DNA of 64,000 nucleotides, from assembly GCF_035594035.1 (NCBI RefSeq), contig NZ_CP141588.1, positions 1,447,501 through 1,511,500 of the forward strand, written 5' to 3'. The stretch is from Sphingomonas sp. LY54. GTDB lineage: Bacteria; Pseudomonadota; Alphaproteobacteria; Sphingomonadales; Sphingomonadaceae. The notes below the pieces were generated by a model. The model had not been told where the DNA came from, did not search any database, and was given only the letters and a program-made list of their open reading frames with translations. Shown piece after piece: positions 17,250 to 26,565 of this stretch (within the stretch, counting starts at the first letter, position 1; each line of letters opens with the position of its first letter). The position numbers and the translations under genes were made by a program.

Positions 17250-17684
17250 TCATTTCAGCTTGAGCTCGCGCAGCAGCATCGCGCCCATGATCTTGCGCAT
17301 CGTCCCGCGCTGCCCGGTCTCGACGTCGAGTTGACGGGCATTCTTCTTCGCCCACGCTTCATATTCGCGTTGGCGCTTGAGGTCCTCGGCCGCGTCGGGA
17401 AGCTTGTCGAACACGGTGATCAGGTAGAGATCGGGCTCGCCGTGACGCGGATAGGCATTGGCCAGCACGAAATAGTCGCGGATCCACTTTTGCGACTTGG
17501 CATATTCCTGGTTCCGTTTCCACTCGGAGGCGACAAAGTCGATGTAGGATTCCGCCTTGCCGTCCTCGACGTCGATCATGCCGACGTCCCAATAGGTGCC
17601 GGGCGTATAGCTGCTTTCCTGGGCGGCGGCGGGCGCGGCCCAGATGGCAGCGGCGCAGGCGGCTGCGATCAATATGTTCTTCAT
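17250..17684 (-). CDS. Secreted protein of unknown function
   Basis: 144 residues with a signal peptide ending AAPAAAQ. The mature sequence is hydrophilic with many aromatic and charged residues (YWDVG, SEWKRNQ, WIRDYF), suggesting a compact periplasmic ferredoxin-like or dabb-like fold, but I recognise no family. Two ATGs are possible; the second (17684) is preferred because AGGGGA is seven bases from it and directly touches the first. A G/C hairpin without a T tract lies at 17218-17238 beyond the stop. Confidence 0.75.
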   Translation of the reverse strand: MKNILIAAACAAAIWAAPAAAQESSYTPGTYWDVGMIDVEDGKAESYIDFVASEWKRNQEYAKSQKWIRDYFVLANAYPRHGEPDLYLITVFDKLPDAAEDLKRQREYEAWAKKNARQLDVETGQRGTMRKIMGAMLLRELKLK

Positions 17685-17690
17685 GCTCAT

Positions 17691-18001
17691 TCCCCTGTTG
17701 GAGCGGCCGGCACAGGCGCCGCCGCACGCGAAGCAAAGCTACGGGGACAGGGAGCCCGCCGAACGCGCGGCGGCTCCGGAACGCAGATGAACATAGATCA
17801 AGTTTCGGGGCAAGCGGCTCCGCCCCGATGAACCGCGGCTAACGGCTTCATACGGTCCCCATTCACCGCGAGTGCTCGAAAGGAGCGGCGCTGCCCGCCC
17901 CCGAGGGTGGTTTGCCCCCGCCGCCGGTTGCTTGTGTCGCGGCGGGGGCCAGTTGCGTCGCGACCGCGGCACCAAAGCCGCCGTCGCGCTTTATCCCCGC
18001 C
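17691..18001. other. Divergent intergenic region
   Basis: About 310 bases between divergently transcribed genes. No open frame here has a ribosome site or protein-like composition. It should carry promoters for both flanking genes; the segment 17785-17810 (ACATAGATCAAGTTTCGG) is the most A/T-rich part, but I cannot assign boxes. Confidence 0.4.
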
Positions 18002-18622
18002 ATGACCGCAAAGAAGAAGTCCGCCCGCGCCGGCCAGGCGCTGCTCGATGCCGATGCCGCCGCCGTCGACGCGGTCGAGCCCTATCGCCACGCGCCCCCG
18101 GTGAAGGCGCTCGCCTGGTATAGCGAGCTTGGCGACCAGCCCCAGATGCTCAGCCTTTCCGGAGCCGTGCTCGCCGCCGGCCTCGTCCGCCGCGACGCCC
18201 GCATGGCACGCGCCGGCGGGCGGATGATCGCCGCCCACCTGCTCGCCACCGCGGCCAAGAATTTCGTCAAGCACAGGATCGACCGGACGCGGCCACGCGG
18301 CGCCGTCGTCGCGCGCGGCGACCACAAGCCCAAGACCGGGCGCAACCGCGCCAAGGAGGAAACCAGTTTCCCCTCCGGCCACAGCGCCGGCGCGATCGCG
18401 GTCGCCCGCGCCTTTTCCCGCGAATATCCCGAGTACCAGGGCGCGGCGCTTGCGGCCGCCGGCCTGATCGCGCTCGCCCAGATCCCGCGCTGCGCCCATT
18501 ATCCCACCGACGTCGCGGCCGGCCTTGCCCTCGGCGCCGCCGCGGAAAGCGCCGTCGACCGCCTGTGGCCGGCCGACCCCGGGTCCGCCGCATCTTCCAA
18601 AGCCGCGCCCGTCCCCGCATAA
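18002..18622 (+). CDS. PAP2 family phosphatase
   Basis: 206 residues. The three acid-phosphatase motifs are intact: KHRIDRTRP (KxxxxxxRP) near 88, PSGHS near 123 and the PRCAHYPTD block (RxxxHxxxD) near 164. Weakly hydrophobic helices surround them. The family removes phosphate from phosphatidate, undecaprenyl pyrophosphate or similar lipids at the membrane outer face. Start is ATG 18002; the frame is open further upstream but without support. The next gene begins 7 bases after the stop. Confidence 0.88.
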   Translation: MTAKKKSARAGQALLDADAAAVDAVEPYRHAPPVKALAWYSELGDQPQMLSLSGAVLAAGLVRRDARMARAGGRMIAAHLLATAAKNFVKHRIDRTRPRGAVVARGDHKPKTGRNRAKEETSFPSGHSAGAIAVARAFSREYPEYQGAALAAAGLIALAQIPRCAHYPTDVAAGLALGAAAESAVDRLWPADPGSAASSKAAPVPA

Positions 18623-18628
18623 GGGGAC

Positions 18629-19552
18629 ATGGTTCTCGCGTCTTTGTCCGCGCTCTCGCTCGTCGCCGCCGCGCCGGCGCCCGCCGCGTCCCCGGAAGCA
18701 CTGCCGCCGCCGGTGCGCGCGATGATCGACGCCGCCATCGCCGCCGGCGACGCCCCGAGCGTGGCGGCCGTGATCCGCTTCGCCCGCGAAACCAATCCGG
18801 CGGCCGTCGCCGAGATCGACGCGATCGACGCCGCCTGGCAGGCCGACGTCGCCGCGCGCGAAGCCGAAGCCGCCGAGGCGCGCAAGCAGAGCCTCGCTGC
18901 GGCCGGCCCGCTCGAACATTGGAAGGGGCAACTGGAACTGGGCGCCTCGCGCTCGACCGGTAACAGCAACAGCCTCGGCCTCTACGGCGCGCTCTCGGCC
19001 GAGCGATCCGGCCTCGAATGGCGCCACAAGCTCACCGGCCGGGCCGACGTGCAGGAGACCAACGGCAACACCACCACGCAGCGCGTCCTCGCCTCGTGGC
19101 AGCCCAATTACCGCTTCGACGACCGGTTCTACGCGTTCGGCCTCGCCCAGTACGAGCATGACAAGTTCCTGGGCTATTCGGACCGCTACACCGCCTCTGG
19201 CGGCGTCGGCGTCGGCCTGGTCGCCTCGCCGCGGCTCAAGCTCGACTTCGAGGGCGGTCCCGCCTTCCGCCGCACCGCCTTCACCGACGGCAGCGCGGCC
19301 TCGACGCTGGCCGGCCGCGCCTCGCTCGATTTCAACTGGAAGATCGCGCCGACCCTCCAGCTCACCCAGAACAGCGCGCTCTACGTCGAATCGGGCGACA
19401 CCAGCGCCAGCGCTTTGACCGCACTCGACACCACCCTGCTCGGCGCGCTCAAGGCGCGCTTCTCCTACAATATTCAATATGAGCGCAACGCCCCGCCGGG
19501 CGTGAAGCCGGTCGACACTCTGAGCCGCGCGACCCTGATCTACAGCTTCTGA
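18629..19552 (+). CDS. DUF481 outer-membrane protein
   Basis: 307 residues. A short signal-like N-terminus, an Ala/Glu-rich helical stretch (to about 90), then a DUF481 beta-barrel: GQLELGASRSTGNSNS...Y and repeated Y/F-ended strands to the final ATLIYSF with terminal Phe. The GNS motif is typical of YdiY-like barrels. Probably an outer-membrane protein of unknown transport role. Follows the PAP2 gene closely (AAGGGGACATG) and may share its transcript. A hairpin follows the stop. Confidence 0.85.
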   Translation: MVLASLSALSLVAAAPAPAASPEALPPPVRAMIDAAIAAGDAPSVAAVIRFARETNPAAVAEIDAIDAAWQADVAAREAEAAEARKQSLAAAGPLEHWKGQLELGASRSTGNSNSLGLYGALSAERSGLEWRHKLTGRADVQETNGNTTTQRVLASWQPNYRFDDRFYAFGLAQYEHDKFLGYSDRYTASGGVGVGLVASPRLKLDFEGGPAFRRTAFTDGSAASTLAGRASLDFNWKIAPTLQLTQNSALYVESGDTSASALTALDTTLLGALKARFSYNIQYERNAPPGVKPVDTLSRATLIYSF

Positions 19553-19562
19553 CGGCGCGGCG

Positions 19563-19585
19563 AGCGTTGCTGAAACAGCAACGCT
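19563..19585 (+). terminator. Hairpin after the DUF481 gene
   Basis: Perfect 10-bp stem, AGCGTTGCTG with CAGCAACGCT, loop AAA, 10 bases after the stop. No T tract follows, so it may be an mRNA-end stabiliser instead of a true intrinsic terminator. Confidence 0.5.
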
Positions 19586-19660
19586 GCAATGACGGCGACG
19601 CGACTTCCGGCCCCTCCCTTTTTGCTCCAGATAGCCATCAAGGGCGATCGAGACAGGGGA

Positions 19661-20035
19661 ATGAAGGTGAACGCACCGGCGCATAAACAATGGCAGGACG
19701 CCGACGGCATCTTCACGCCGCTCGAACTCCGGGTGATCGCATTGGCTGCCGCCACCCCCGGCGACTGCACCATCGCCGGCCCGCCGGAAAGCTGGGTCGG
19801 CCGCGTCGCCCGCCGGATCGGCCGCGCCTTCGCGCTGCATGAGCCCGGTCCGCTCGCCAACCCGCGGCTCGAGGCGCTGCGCCGCGTCGCCTGCAGCAGT
19901 TTCGCCCGCAACGGCCGCCTCGAAGAAGGCGAGACCGAAGCGGCCCTTGCCGCCGGCCTCAGCCGGCTGCAGATTGACAATCTTGCGTTGATGGCGGCCA
20001 CCTGGCGGCCCGCGCACAACAGAAGGAAATTTTGA
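19661..20035 (+). CDS. Conserved hypothetical protein
   Basis: 124 residues, soluble, no signal peptide. Contains an FTPLELRVIALAAATPGDC segment of helices and ends with a basic tail RPAHNRRKF. No recognised domain. ATG 19661 was chosen since CAGGGGA precedes it and the upstream extension is not protein-like. Its stop overlaps the TTG start of the YceI gene. Confidence 0.65.
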   Translation: MKVNAPAHKQWQDADGIFTPLELRVIALAAATPGDCTIAGPPESWVGRVARRIGRAFALHEPGPLANPRLEALRRVACSSFARNGRLEEGETEAALAAGLSRLQIDNLALMAATWRPAHNRRKF

Positions 20036-20658
20036 ACGTGCGCAAATCCATGATCATCGCCGCGGCCGCTTTGGCCGCCGTCACCGGCCATGCCGTGGCC
20101 CAGCAGGCGCCCGCGCCGGCCAGCCAGGCGGTCGCCGCCGCCTCGGTCCAGTCGGGCGACTATGCGCTCGACAAGGGCCACGCCAAGATCCTGTGGTCGG
20201 TCTCGCATTTCGGCTTCTCGACTTACTATGGCGAGTTCACCGATTTCGACGCGAAGCTGACGCTCGACGGCGCCAATCCGGCGGCGAGCAAGCTCTCGGT
20301 CACCGTCCAGACGGCTTCGGCCAACGGCCACAATCCGGCGCTCGAAAAGCATCTGCAGAGCCCCGATTTCTTCAACACGGCCAAGTATCCGACCGCGACC
20401 TTCGTCTCGACCGCGGTCAAGCCGACCAGCGCGACCACCGCGGACGTGACCGGCGACTTCACCCTGCTCGGCGTCACCAAGCCGCTGACGCTGAAGGTCA
20501 CCTTCAACAAGGCCGCCGAGAATATGGCGAAGAAGTACACGACCGGCTTCTCGGCCGAAGGCGTCGTCAAGCGCAGCGAGTTCGGCATGGGCTATGCCGC
20601 GCCGGCCCTCGGCGACGACGTCAAGCTCGTCATCAGCGGCGAGTTCAACAAGATCTGA
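20032..20658 (+). CDS. YceI family periplasmic protein
   Basis: About 208 residues with a signal peptide (IIAAAALAAVTGHAVAQQ). The lipocalin-like YceI barrel is marked by YALDKGHAKILWSVSHFGFS and the later FSAEGVVKRSEFGMGY segments. Family members bind isoprenoid chains in the periplasm. The start is uncertain: TTG 20032 sits five bases after AAGGAAA and overlaps the preceding stop; GTG 20038 and ATG 20050 are alternatives that leave the signal peptide intact. Confidence 0.9.
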   Translation: MNVRKSMIIAAAALAAVTGHAVAQQAPAPASQAVAAASVQSGDYALDKGHAKILWSVSHFGFSTYYGEFTDFDAKLTLDGANPAASKLSVTVQTASANGHNPALEKHLQSPDFFNTAKYPTATFVSTAVKPTSATTADVTGDFTLLGVTKPLTLKVTFNKAAENMAKKYTTGFSAEGVVKRSEFGMGYAAPALGDDVKLVISGEFNKI

Positions 20659-20665
20659 TCGGCCG

Positions 20666-20697
20666 GCCGGGCGGCTCCTCCCCGCCCGGCTTCGCTT
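20666..20697 (+). terminator. Terminator after the YceI gene
   Basis: Stem GCCGGGCGG (20666-20674) with CCGCCCGGC (20682-20690), loop of seven, followed by TTCGCTT. The T tract is interrupted, so strength is uncertain. Confidence 0.65.
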
Positions 20698-20760
20698 GCG
20701 GCACGCCGAGCCTCCCATTAGCGTGCGCGGCTCCCCGCCCGCATCCGATGGAATTGCCCC

Positions 20761-22677
20761 GTGTCCTTTGCTCCCGTCCGTACGTCCGTCCTGGCGCTCG
20801 CCGCCGCCTTTCTCGCCGCCGGTTGCACCACGATTGGCACCAACGCCGCGCCCGCCGCCGACTCCGCCGCGCGCATGGTCGCTCCGGTCCTCACCACCGC
20901 CGACGCGCGCGACGCCAAGAGCTATGCCCGCCCCGAAGTCGCCCGCGTCACCCATGTCGCGCTCGATCTCGTCGCCGATTTCGCGGCCAAGCGCATGATC
21001 GGCACGGCGACGCTCGACGTCCAGGCCCGGGCCGGCGCCCCCGAAATCATTCTCGACAGCAAGGGGCTCGAGATCGAGTCGGTGACCGACCAGTCCGGCC
21101 GCGCGCTTCCCTTCACGCTCGGCGCGAATAACGCCGCCATGGGCCAGCCGCTCGCCATCCAGCTCAACGGCGCCCGCCAGATCCGCATCGCCTATCGCAG
21201 CGCGCCCGGCGCAGAGGCCCTGCAATGGCTCGCGCCTGAGCAGACCGCGGGCAAGCAGCATCCGTTCCTGTTCAGCCAGGGCCAGGCGATCCTCAACCGC
21301 ACCTGGATCCCGACCCAGGACAGCCCCGGCATCCGCCAGACCTGGGAAGCGCGCATCGTCGCGCCCGAGCCGCTCACCGTGGTGATGAGCGGCGAGCGCC
21401 TGACGCCCGAGGGCGAGGCCGCCGGCGAGCGCCGCCGCGCCTTCCGCTTCCGCATGGACAAGCCGGTCGCACCCTATCTGATCGCGATCGCCGCCGGCGA
21501 CCTCGCCTTCCAGCCGCTCGGCCCCCGCACCGGCGTCTATGCCGAGCCGGCGACGCTCCCCGCGGCCGCGGCCGAACTGGCCGACACCGAGAAGATGGTC
21601 GCCGCCGCCGAGGCGCTCTACGGCCCCTATCGCTGGGGCCGCTACGACATGATCGTCCTCCCGCCGGCCTTCCCTTATGGCGGCATGGAGAATCCGACCC
21701 TCACCTTCCTCACCCCCACCTTCATCGCCGGCGACCGCAGCCTCAACGGCCTCGTCGCGCACGAGCTGGCGCACAGCTGGTCGGGCAATCTCGTCACCAA
21801 CGCGGTCTGGCCGGACGGCTGGCTCAACGAGGGTTTCACCTCCTATTTCGAGAACAGGATCATGGAGGCGCTCTACGGCAAGACGCGCGCCAGTCAGGAA
21901 GAGGCCCTGTCCTTCGCCGAGATCGAGACCGCGCTGAAGGAACTCGGCGCCGCCGCGCCCGGCACCCGCCTCCACGACGACAGCGAGGCCGATTCCAGCG
22001 GCATCGTCTACGACAAGGGCTCGGCCTTCCTGCGCACGATCGAGCGCACCGTCGGCCGCGAGCGCTTCGACGCCTATCTCCGCTCCTATTTCGACCGCCA
22101 CGCCTTCCAGCCGATGACCTCGGCCCTCTTCCTCGCCGATCTGCGCGCCAATCTGATCCGCGGCGACCAGGCGCTCGAGCAAGAATTGCGGCTCGACGAA
22201 TGGGTCTATCAGCCCGGCCTTCCCGCCAATGTCGCGCGTCCCGATCCGAAGGCCCTCGCCCCGATCGACGCCGCGCTGGCCGCGTTCAATGCCGGCGGCG
22301 CGGCGGCCGCCGTGCCCTATGGCGGCTGGACCACGGCCGAGCGGCTGCGCTTCCTCAACGGCCTCCAGCGCGATCTCAGCCAGGCCCGCCTCGCCGAGCT
22401 CGACCGCGCCTTCGGCCTGTCGAAGAGCGGCAATTCGGAAACCCTGTTCGCCTGGCTGCAGCTCGCGCTCGCCAACCGCTACGAGCCGGCCGTGCCCGCC
22501 GCCGAGCGCTTCCTGCTCGGCATGGGCCGCCGCAAGTTCGTCTCGCCTCTGTTCGAGACCTTGATGAAGCAGGGCGAATGGGGCCGCCCCATCGCGCAGC
22601 GCATCTACGCCAAGGCGCGCCCCACCTACCACGCCGTCACCACCAGCGCCGTCGACAAGGTGATGAAGGGGAGCTGA
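20761..22677 (+). CDS. M1 family metallo-aminopeptidase, lipoprotein
   Basis: 638 residues starting at GTG 20761. N-terminal signal with lipobox LAAGC suggests membrane anchoring. The exopeptidase GGMEN motif is near residue 309, and the zinc site is H334-E335-x-x-H338 with E357 in NEGF, exactly HExxHx18E. Overall length and the leukotriene A4 hydrolase-like C-terminal helical region fit the LTA4H branch of M1. It would trim N-terminal residues from peptides in the periplasm or at the cell surface. No operon partner. Confidence 0.92.
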   Translation: MSFAPVRTSVLALAAAFLAAGCTTIGTNAAPAADSAARMVAPVLTTADARDAKSYARPEVARVTHVALDLVADFAAKRMIGTATLDVQARAGAPEIILDSKGLEIESVTDQSGRALPFTLGANNAAMGQPLAIQLNGARQIRIAYRSAPGAEALQWLAPEQTAGKQHPFLFSQGQAILNRTWIPTQDSPGIRQTWEARIVAPEPLTVVMSGERLTPEGEAAGERRRAFRFRMDKPVAPYLIAIAAGDLAFQPLGPRTGVYAEPATLPAAAAELADTEKMVAAAEALYGPYRWGRYDMIVLPPAFPYGGMENPTLTFLTPTFIAGDRSLNGLVAHELAHSWSGNLVTNAVWPDGWLNEGFTSYFENRIMEALYGKTRASQEEALSFAEIETALKELGAAAPGTRLHDDSEADSSGIVYDKGSAFLRTIERTVGRERFDAYLRSYFDRHAFQPMTSALFLADLRANLIRGDQALEQELRLDEWVYQPGLPANVARPDPKALAPIDAALAAFNAGGAAAAVPYGGWTTAERLRFLNGLQRDLSQARLAELDRAFGLSKSGNSETLFAWLQLALANRYEPAVPAAERFLLGMGRRKFVSPLFETLMKQGEWGRPIAQRIYAKARPTYHAVTTSAVDKVMKGS

Positions 22678-22704
22678 GATGGTACGGCCTAAGCGGAGGG
22701 GACC

Positions 22705-23589
22705 ATGGCTGTCAGCGGTTTAAGTAAGGATCGCATCGAGATCCATTTCGATGTTCACGAACCCGTCGAATTGACGGAGATGACACTCGCCTTCCAAGGA
22801 TTGAGCCGGGACTATAAGCGTTTTCTTAAAGAAAAGGTTCAGAACGAAGGCGGCAAAATTGGCGACGAGGACATTAAGCTCTACATCACCAAGATAGAGT
22901 CGAACTGCATTCTCGCCGAATTTGCCGGAGCCTCTAGCATCGTTGGGGCATATTTCAGTCTTCTTGATTACCAGAACATTTTTATCGAGTATGTGAAGCA
23001 TTTCGACGTCGTCACGAGCTATTTTAAAACCTTAGCCGGACGGAAAGATCTTCGTTCAGCCGACATCGAGTGCACAAAGGCTGGTGCGCAGGCGATTGAA
23101 AGCGTCATGGCATTGGTTGCTAAGACTAAAAAGGGCAGGTTTGCCCTGAGGGCCCGGGCGGGCTCGGAAACGGGAAGCGGCCACAAGGTCTACGCCGAGG
23201 TAGAGCTGAGTAGCAACGACGCGGCCGAAGTTCAGCGAGGGGCATTAATCGCCCAAAAGGTCTTAGATTATCGCGGCGATGCCGATCACAAGAACGTCCT
23301 GATGTATTTTCAACGGACCAGCACCGACGACGCAAAAGCTCAAGGCAGGACAGACGACAAGGCGATTATACGCTCGATTTCGGAGAAACCGCTGCCCGTG
23401 CACTTTGCCTCCCAACTAGACCAAGAGCGGATCAATGATCTCAAAAGTGATCCGAAGGCCAACCCGTTCAAAGCGGCATATCGTGTGGACGTCAATGTGG
23501 AGACTGATCGTAAGGGGATTGCGCGATTTTACCGTGTCGTACACCTTCATGAAATCTTGCCAGAAGAAGAGGACGATGACGCGGCGTAA
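22705..23589 (+). CDS. Lower-GC accessory gene of unknown function
   Basis: 294 residues, soluble, no membrane helix, and ending in an acidic tail EEEDDDAA. The N-terminal half looks like alternating beta and alpha segments, with IKLYITKIESNCILAEFAGASS in the first part. I do not recognise a family. Its base composition is visibly less G/C-rich than the genes on both sides (many AAA, TTT and ATT codons), which suggests recent acquisition. ATG follows GGAGGGGACC. It stands alone between an aminopeptidase and a signalling gene. Confidence 0.7.
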   Translation: MAVSGLSKDRIEIHFDVHEPVELTEMTLAFQGLSRDYKRFLKEKVQNEGGKIGDEDIKLYITKIESNCILAEFAGASSIVGAYFSLLDYQNIFIEYVKHFDVVTSYFKTLAGRKDLRSADIECTKAGAQAIESVMALVAKTKKGRFALRARAGSETGSGHKVYAEVELSSNDAAEVQRGALIAQKVLDYRGDADHKNVLMYFQRTSTDDAKAQGRTDDKAIIRSISEKPLPVHFASQLDQERINDLKSDPKANPFKAAYRVDVNVETDRKGIARFYRVVHLHEILPEEEDDDAA

Positions 23590-23634
23590 TCGGGGCTGAC
23601 GGCCATCTGGGTACGGAGCGCTCGACCACATCCA

Positions 23635-23760
23635 CAGGATCATCGCCTTGCCGAGCGCGACGTGGCAGCGGCGGAACTCGCGATCGAGACAGGGGTGGGC
23701 GCCTCGTCCCTCCCCCATTTCCGCCGCGTGTTCAAGCGCTTCGCCTGTTACGGGCACGCA
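23635..23760 (+). pseudogene. Possible remnant of an AraC-type HTH domain
   Basis: In one forward frame this stretch reads VAAAELAIETGVGASS.PHFRRVFKRF, similar in spacing to the second helix-turn-helix of AraC regulators (AEIA..xGF.S.SHFSR.FKR). No start, no N-terminal part and no ligand domain remain. The similarity is short and could be chance. The rest of 23590-23835 shows nothing clear. Confidence 0.25.
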
Positions 23761-23835
23761 CCAACGCCCGCCGGTCTTAACACTCCATCAAACAGTCTGC
23801 GGCTAGTACGGAGGGAACCGAGCTGCCGGCATTGG

Positions 23836-26187
23836 ATGTCCATGTATCACACCCCCGTTCCCGCAGATTCCGATCCAGAAGAGAACGGGCCGGCGGACTA
23901 TCCGGACGCCGTCGAGCTGCCGTCGGATGCCGGCAACCACCGCCTGCGCGAGGCGCATCTCCACAATGCCCAGGCCCGCACCACGGCCCTGTTCGCCTCC
24001 TATTTCGCGGGCGCCGGCGCCGGCGCGGCCGCGCTCGTCGCCTGGACGATGTTCGGCCATGTCGCCTTCAGCCTGCTCGGTCCCTGGGCCGGGATGGTCG
24101 CCATCGCTTTCTGGCTGACGTGGCGGCGCGCGATCGAGCAGGGCAATGTCGCCGGCAGCCGCAGCGCGCGCATCCAGCCGCACTGGCGGCCGGTAGTCGA
24201 GGCGGTCGGCCTCGCCGCGCTCTGGGCCTCGCTGCCCACTTACGCTTTCCCCGGCCTGCCGCTCGCCGATCAGGTCGTGATCGCCGGCGCGATGGGCGCC
24301 CTGATCATCGCCGCGATCGGCCTCGCCGCCGTGCCCGCCGCCGCGACCGCCTGGATCAGCACGATGACGCTAGGCCTGTGCGTCGCTTATTGGCACGGCA
24401 GCCCGGAGATCGATCCCAAGCTCGCCGTCACCATCATCGGCGTCGCCGCGATCGCGATCCTCGGCGTCGGCCGCCTGACGCGCTGGACCTTCGACCAGTT
24501 GCAGGAAATGGCGCGCGTCCGCACCCAGGCGGAATCCGTGCGGCTCTTGCTGCGCGAATATGAGCATCGCGGCGTCGGCTGGCTGTGGCAGGTCGATAGC
24601 GAGAATCGCGTCGTCTACATCTCGTCGCGGATGACCGGCCTGCTCGGCCGCTCGACCAGCCAGTTGGTCGGCCATTCGCTGCCCGCCTCGCTGGGCGGCA
24701 ACAGCGCGCTCGGCCGCACCCTGCTCGCCCGCCAGCCTTTCTCGAACCTCGAGATGGAGCTTCGCACCCGCCGCGGCGCGCGCTGGATCAGCCTTGCCGG
24801 CGATCCGATCATCGACATGGGCGGCCAGTTCCAGGGCTTCCGCGGCGTCGGCTCGGACATCACCGAGGTGAGGAAGACGCAGGAGCGCCTGACCAACCTC
24901 GCCAATATGGACGTGCTCTCCGGCCTGCCCAATCGCGGCCGCGTCCGCCAGCTGCTGGGCGAAGCCTTGTCGAACGCGCAGGCGACCAATGTGCCCTGCG
25001 CGATCATGTTCCTCGATCTCGACGGCTTCAAGCCGGTCAACGACACGTTCGGCCACCCCAAGGGCGATGCGGTGCTGAAGAGCGTCGCCCAGCGCCTCGT
25101 CAAGGAGGTCGGCGCGGCCGGCCATGTCGGCCGCATGGGCGGCGACGAGTTCGCGATCGTGATCAAGGACGCGCAGGGCCGCAAGAGCGTCGAGAATATC
25201 GCCCAGCGCCTGATCGATTCGGTCGCCGAGCCCTATGTCATCGACCAGGTCGAGATCCGCATCGGCGTCTCGATCGGCTGCGCCTACGGCCCGATCGACG
25301 GCCAGAGCGTCGACGACCTCATCCAGAAGGCGGACCTCGCGCTCTATCAGGCCAAGAATGAGGGCCGCGGCACCTGCTGCTATTTCAACTCCGACATGCA
25401 GAGCGTCGCCGAGCACAAGATGCGGCTCGAGCAGGACCTCGCCGCCGCGATCGGATCGGGCCAGCTGCGCCTGCTCTACCAGCCGCTCATCTCGGCCGCG
25501 GACCAGTCGCTGGTCGGCTTCGAGGCCCTGATCCGCTGGCACCACCCGACCCGCGGCATCGTCTCGCCCAACGATTTCATCCCGCTCGCCGAGGAGACGG
25601 GGCTGATCATGCAGCTCGGCGACTGGGTGATCCAGGAGGCGTGCCGCGCCGCCGCCACCTGGCCCGAGAACATTACCGTCGCCGTCAACCTCTCGGCCCG
25701 CCAGCTCGTGATGCGCGCGCTCCCCGCGACCGTGAGCGCAGCGCTCGGCAAATACCGCCTGCCCGCCAACCGGCTCGAGCTCGAGGTCACCGAGACCGTC
25801 TTCCTCGAGGATTCGGAAGGCTCGCTGGACGTGCTGAAGCGGCTGCGGGCGCTCGGCGTCGGCATCGCGCTCGACGATTTCGGCACCGGCTACTCCTCGC
25901 TCGGCTATCTCAACAAGGCGGTCTTCCACAAACTGAAGATCGACGGCTCGTTCGTGCGCGAGGCGGCCAACAACAAGGAGACGGTCGCGATCATCCAGTC
26001 GATCGTCCAGCTCGCCAAGAGCTTCCGCATGACGGTCACCGCCGAAGGGGTCGAGACCGCCGACGACTTCACGCGCATGCGCGATCTCGGCTGCCACCAG
26101 ATCCAGGGCTATCTGTTCGGCCGGCCGATGGATTACGAGCGCGCCAGCGAGCTCGTCCACGGCGCCCAGAGCCGCCTCACCGCGTAA
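23836..26187 (+). CDS. Membrane GGDEF-EAL cyclic di-GMP regulator with PAS domain
   Basis: 783 residues: N-terminal region with about five membrane helices (residues 45-215), a PAS-like segment (about 240-350, VGWLWQVDSENRVVYIS), a GGDEF domain with intact GGDEF at 435-439, and an EAL domain with EAL at 563-565 and a conserved DDFGTGYSS near 675. Both active sites look complete. The RxxD inhibitory site before GGDEF is not present. It can in principle both make and degrade cyclic di-GMP. Start is uncertain: ATG 23836 or 23842, neither with a strong ribosome site. Confidence 0.9.
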   Translation: MSMYHTPVPADSDPEENGPADYPDAVELPSDAGNHRLREAHLHNAQARTTALFASYFAGAGAGAAALVAWTMFGHVAFSLLGPWAGMVAIAFWLTWRRAIEQGNVAGSRSARIQPHWRPVVEAVGLAALWASLPTYAFPGLPLADQVVIAGAMGALIIAAIGLAAVPAAATAWISTMTLGLCVAYWHGSPEIDPKLAVTIIGVAAIAILGVGRLTRWTFDQLQEMARVRTQAESVRLLLREYEHRGVGWLWQVDSENRVVYISSRMTGLLGRSTSQLVGHSLPASLGGNSALGRTLLARQPFSNLEMELRTRRGARWISLAGDPIIDMGGQFQGFRGVGSDITEVRKTQERLTNLANMDVLSGLPNRGRVRQLLGEALSNAQATNVPCAIMFLDLDGFKPVNDTFGHPKGDAVLKSVAQRLVKEVGAAGHVGRMGGDEFAIVIKDAQGRKSVENIAQRLIDSVAEPYVIDQVEIRIGVSIGCAYGPIDGQSVDDLIQKADLALYQAKNEGRGTCCYFNSDMQSVAEHKMRLEQDLAAAIGSGQLRLLYQPLISAADQSLVGFEALIRWHHPTRGIVSPNDFIPLAEETGLIMQLGDWVIQEACRAAATWPENITVAVNLSARQLVMRALPATVSAALGKYRLPANRLELEVTETVFLEDSEGSLDVLKRLRALGVGIALDDFGTGYSSLGYLNKAVFHKLKIDGSFVREAANNKETVAIIQSIVQLAKSFRMTVTAEGVETADDFTRMRDLGCHQIQGYLFGRPMDYERASELVHGAQSRLTA

Positions 26188-26198
26188 CGCGGGAGTCA

Positions 26199-26231
26199 CC
26201 CCTCCCCTCGCGGGAGGTTAAGGGGGAGGGG
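26199..26231. repeat. CCCCTCCCC/GGGGAGGGG inverted repeat
   Basis: Stem halves at 26199-26207 and 26223-26231, just after the GGDEF-EAL gene. The same motif family recurs inside the gene at 27053. This type of intergenic palindrome is common in sphingomonad chromosomes. It may also help end the preceding transcript. Confidence 0.7.
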
Positions 26232-26255
26232 CAATCCGCCCACTCCCCGCACCCG

Positions 26256-26474
26256 CTATTTCTTGAACATGCCCGTGGCGTATTTGCGCTCGGTGCGGAT
26301 CTTGGCCGGGGCGCGCGCGCCCTCGCGTTCGGCGCGTTCGCCGACATTGGCGGCGAGCCGGCGGTAGACGCCCGAGGCGCGGCGCAGCCGCATGCGCTCG
26401 GCTTCGGTGGTGGCTTCGGCGAGCTGCGCGGTGGCGGCGTCTGCCTGGGCCATGAAATCTTCGGCCGTGCTCAT
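26256..26474 (-). CDS. Small basic helical protein of unknown function
   Basis: 72 residues, predicted all-helical: an Ala/Glu/Thr-rich first half and a basic second half ending KYATGMFKK. No signal peptide or domain. ATG 26474 has AAGGA eight bases upstream; a TTG six bases earlier is less likely. Regular spacing and strong ribosome site argue that it is real. Confidence 0.6.
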   Translation of the reverse strand: MSTAEDFMAQADAATAQLAEATTEAERMRLRRASGVYRRLAANVGERAEREGARAPAKIRTERKYATGMFKK

Positions 26475-26565
26475 CGGCAATGTCCTTATCGGAGGGTCGC
26501 CGGCGCGCAGGCCGACATGGTTCGGGCCTGCGCGCTTATCCGCCGCCGCGCAAGCGCATTCGCCC

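Noticed and set aside
19540..22632. Very long open frame on the minus strand (over 1000 codons)
   Set aside because: It is antisense to the M1 peptidase, YceI and DUF481 genes; such frames are usual in G/C-rich DNA. Composition is Arg/Glu/Ala/Gly-only and no domain is seen.
24370..26199. Minus-strand frame of about 600 codons opposite the GGDEF-EAL gene
   Set aside because: Antisense shadow of a gene with intact catalytic motifs.
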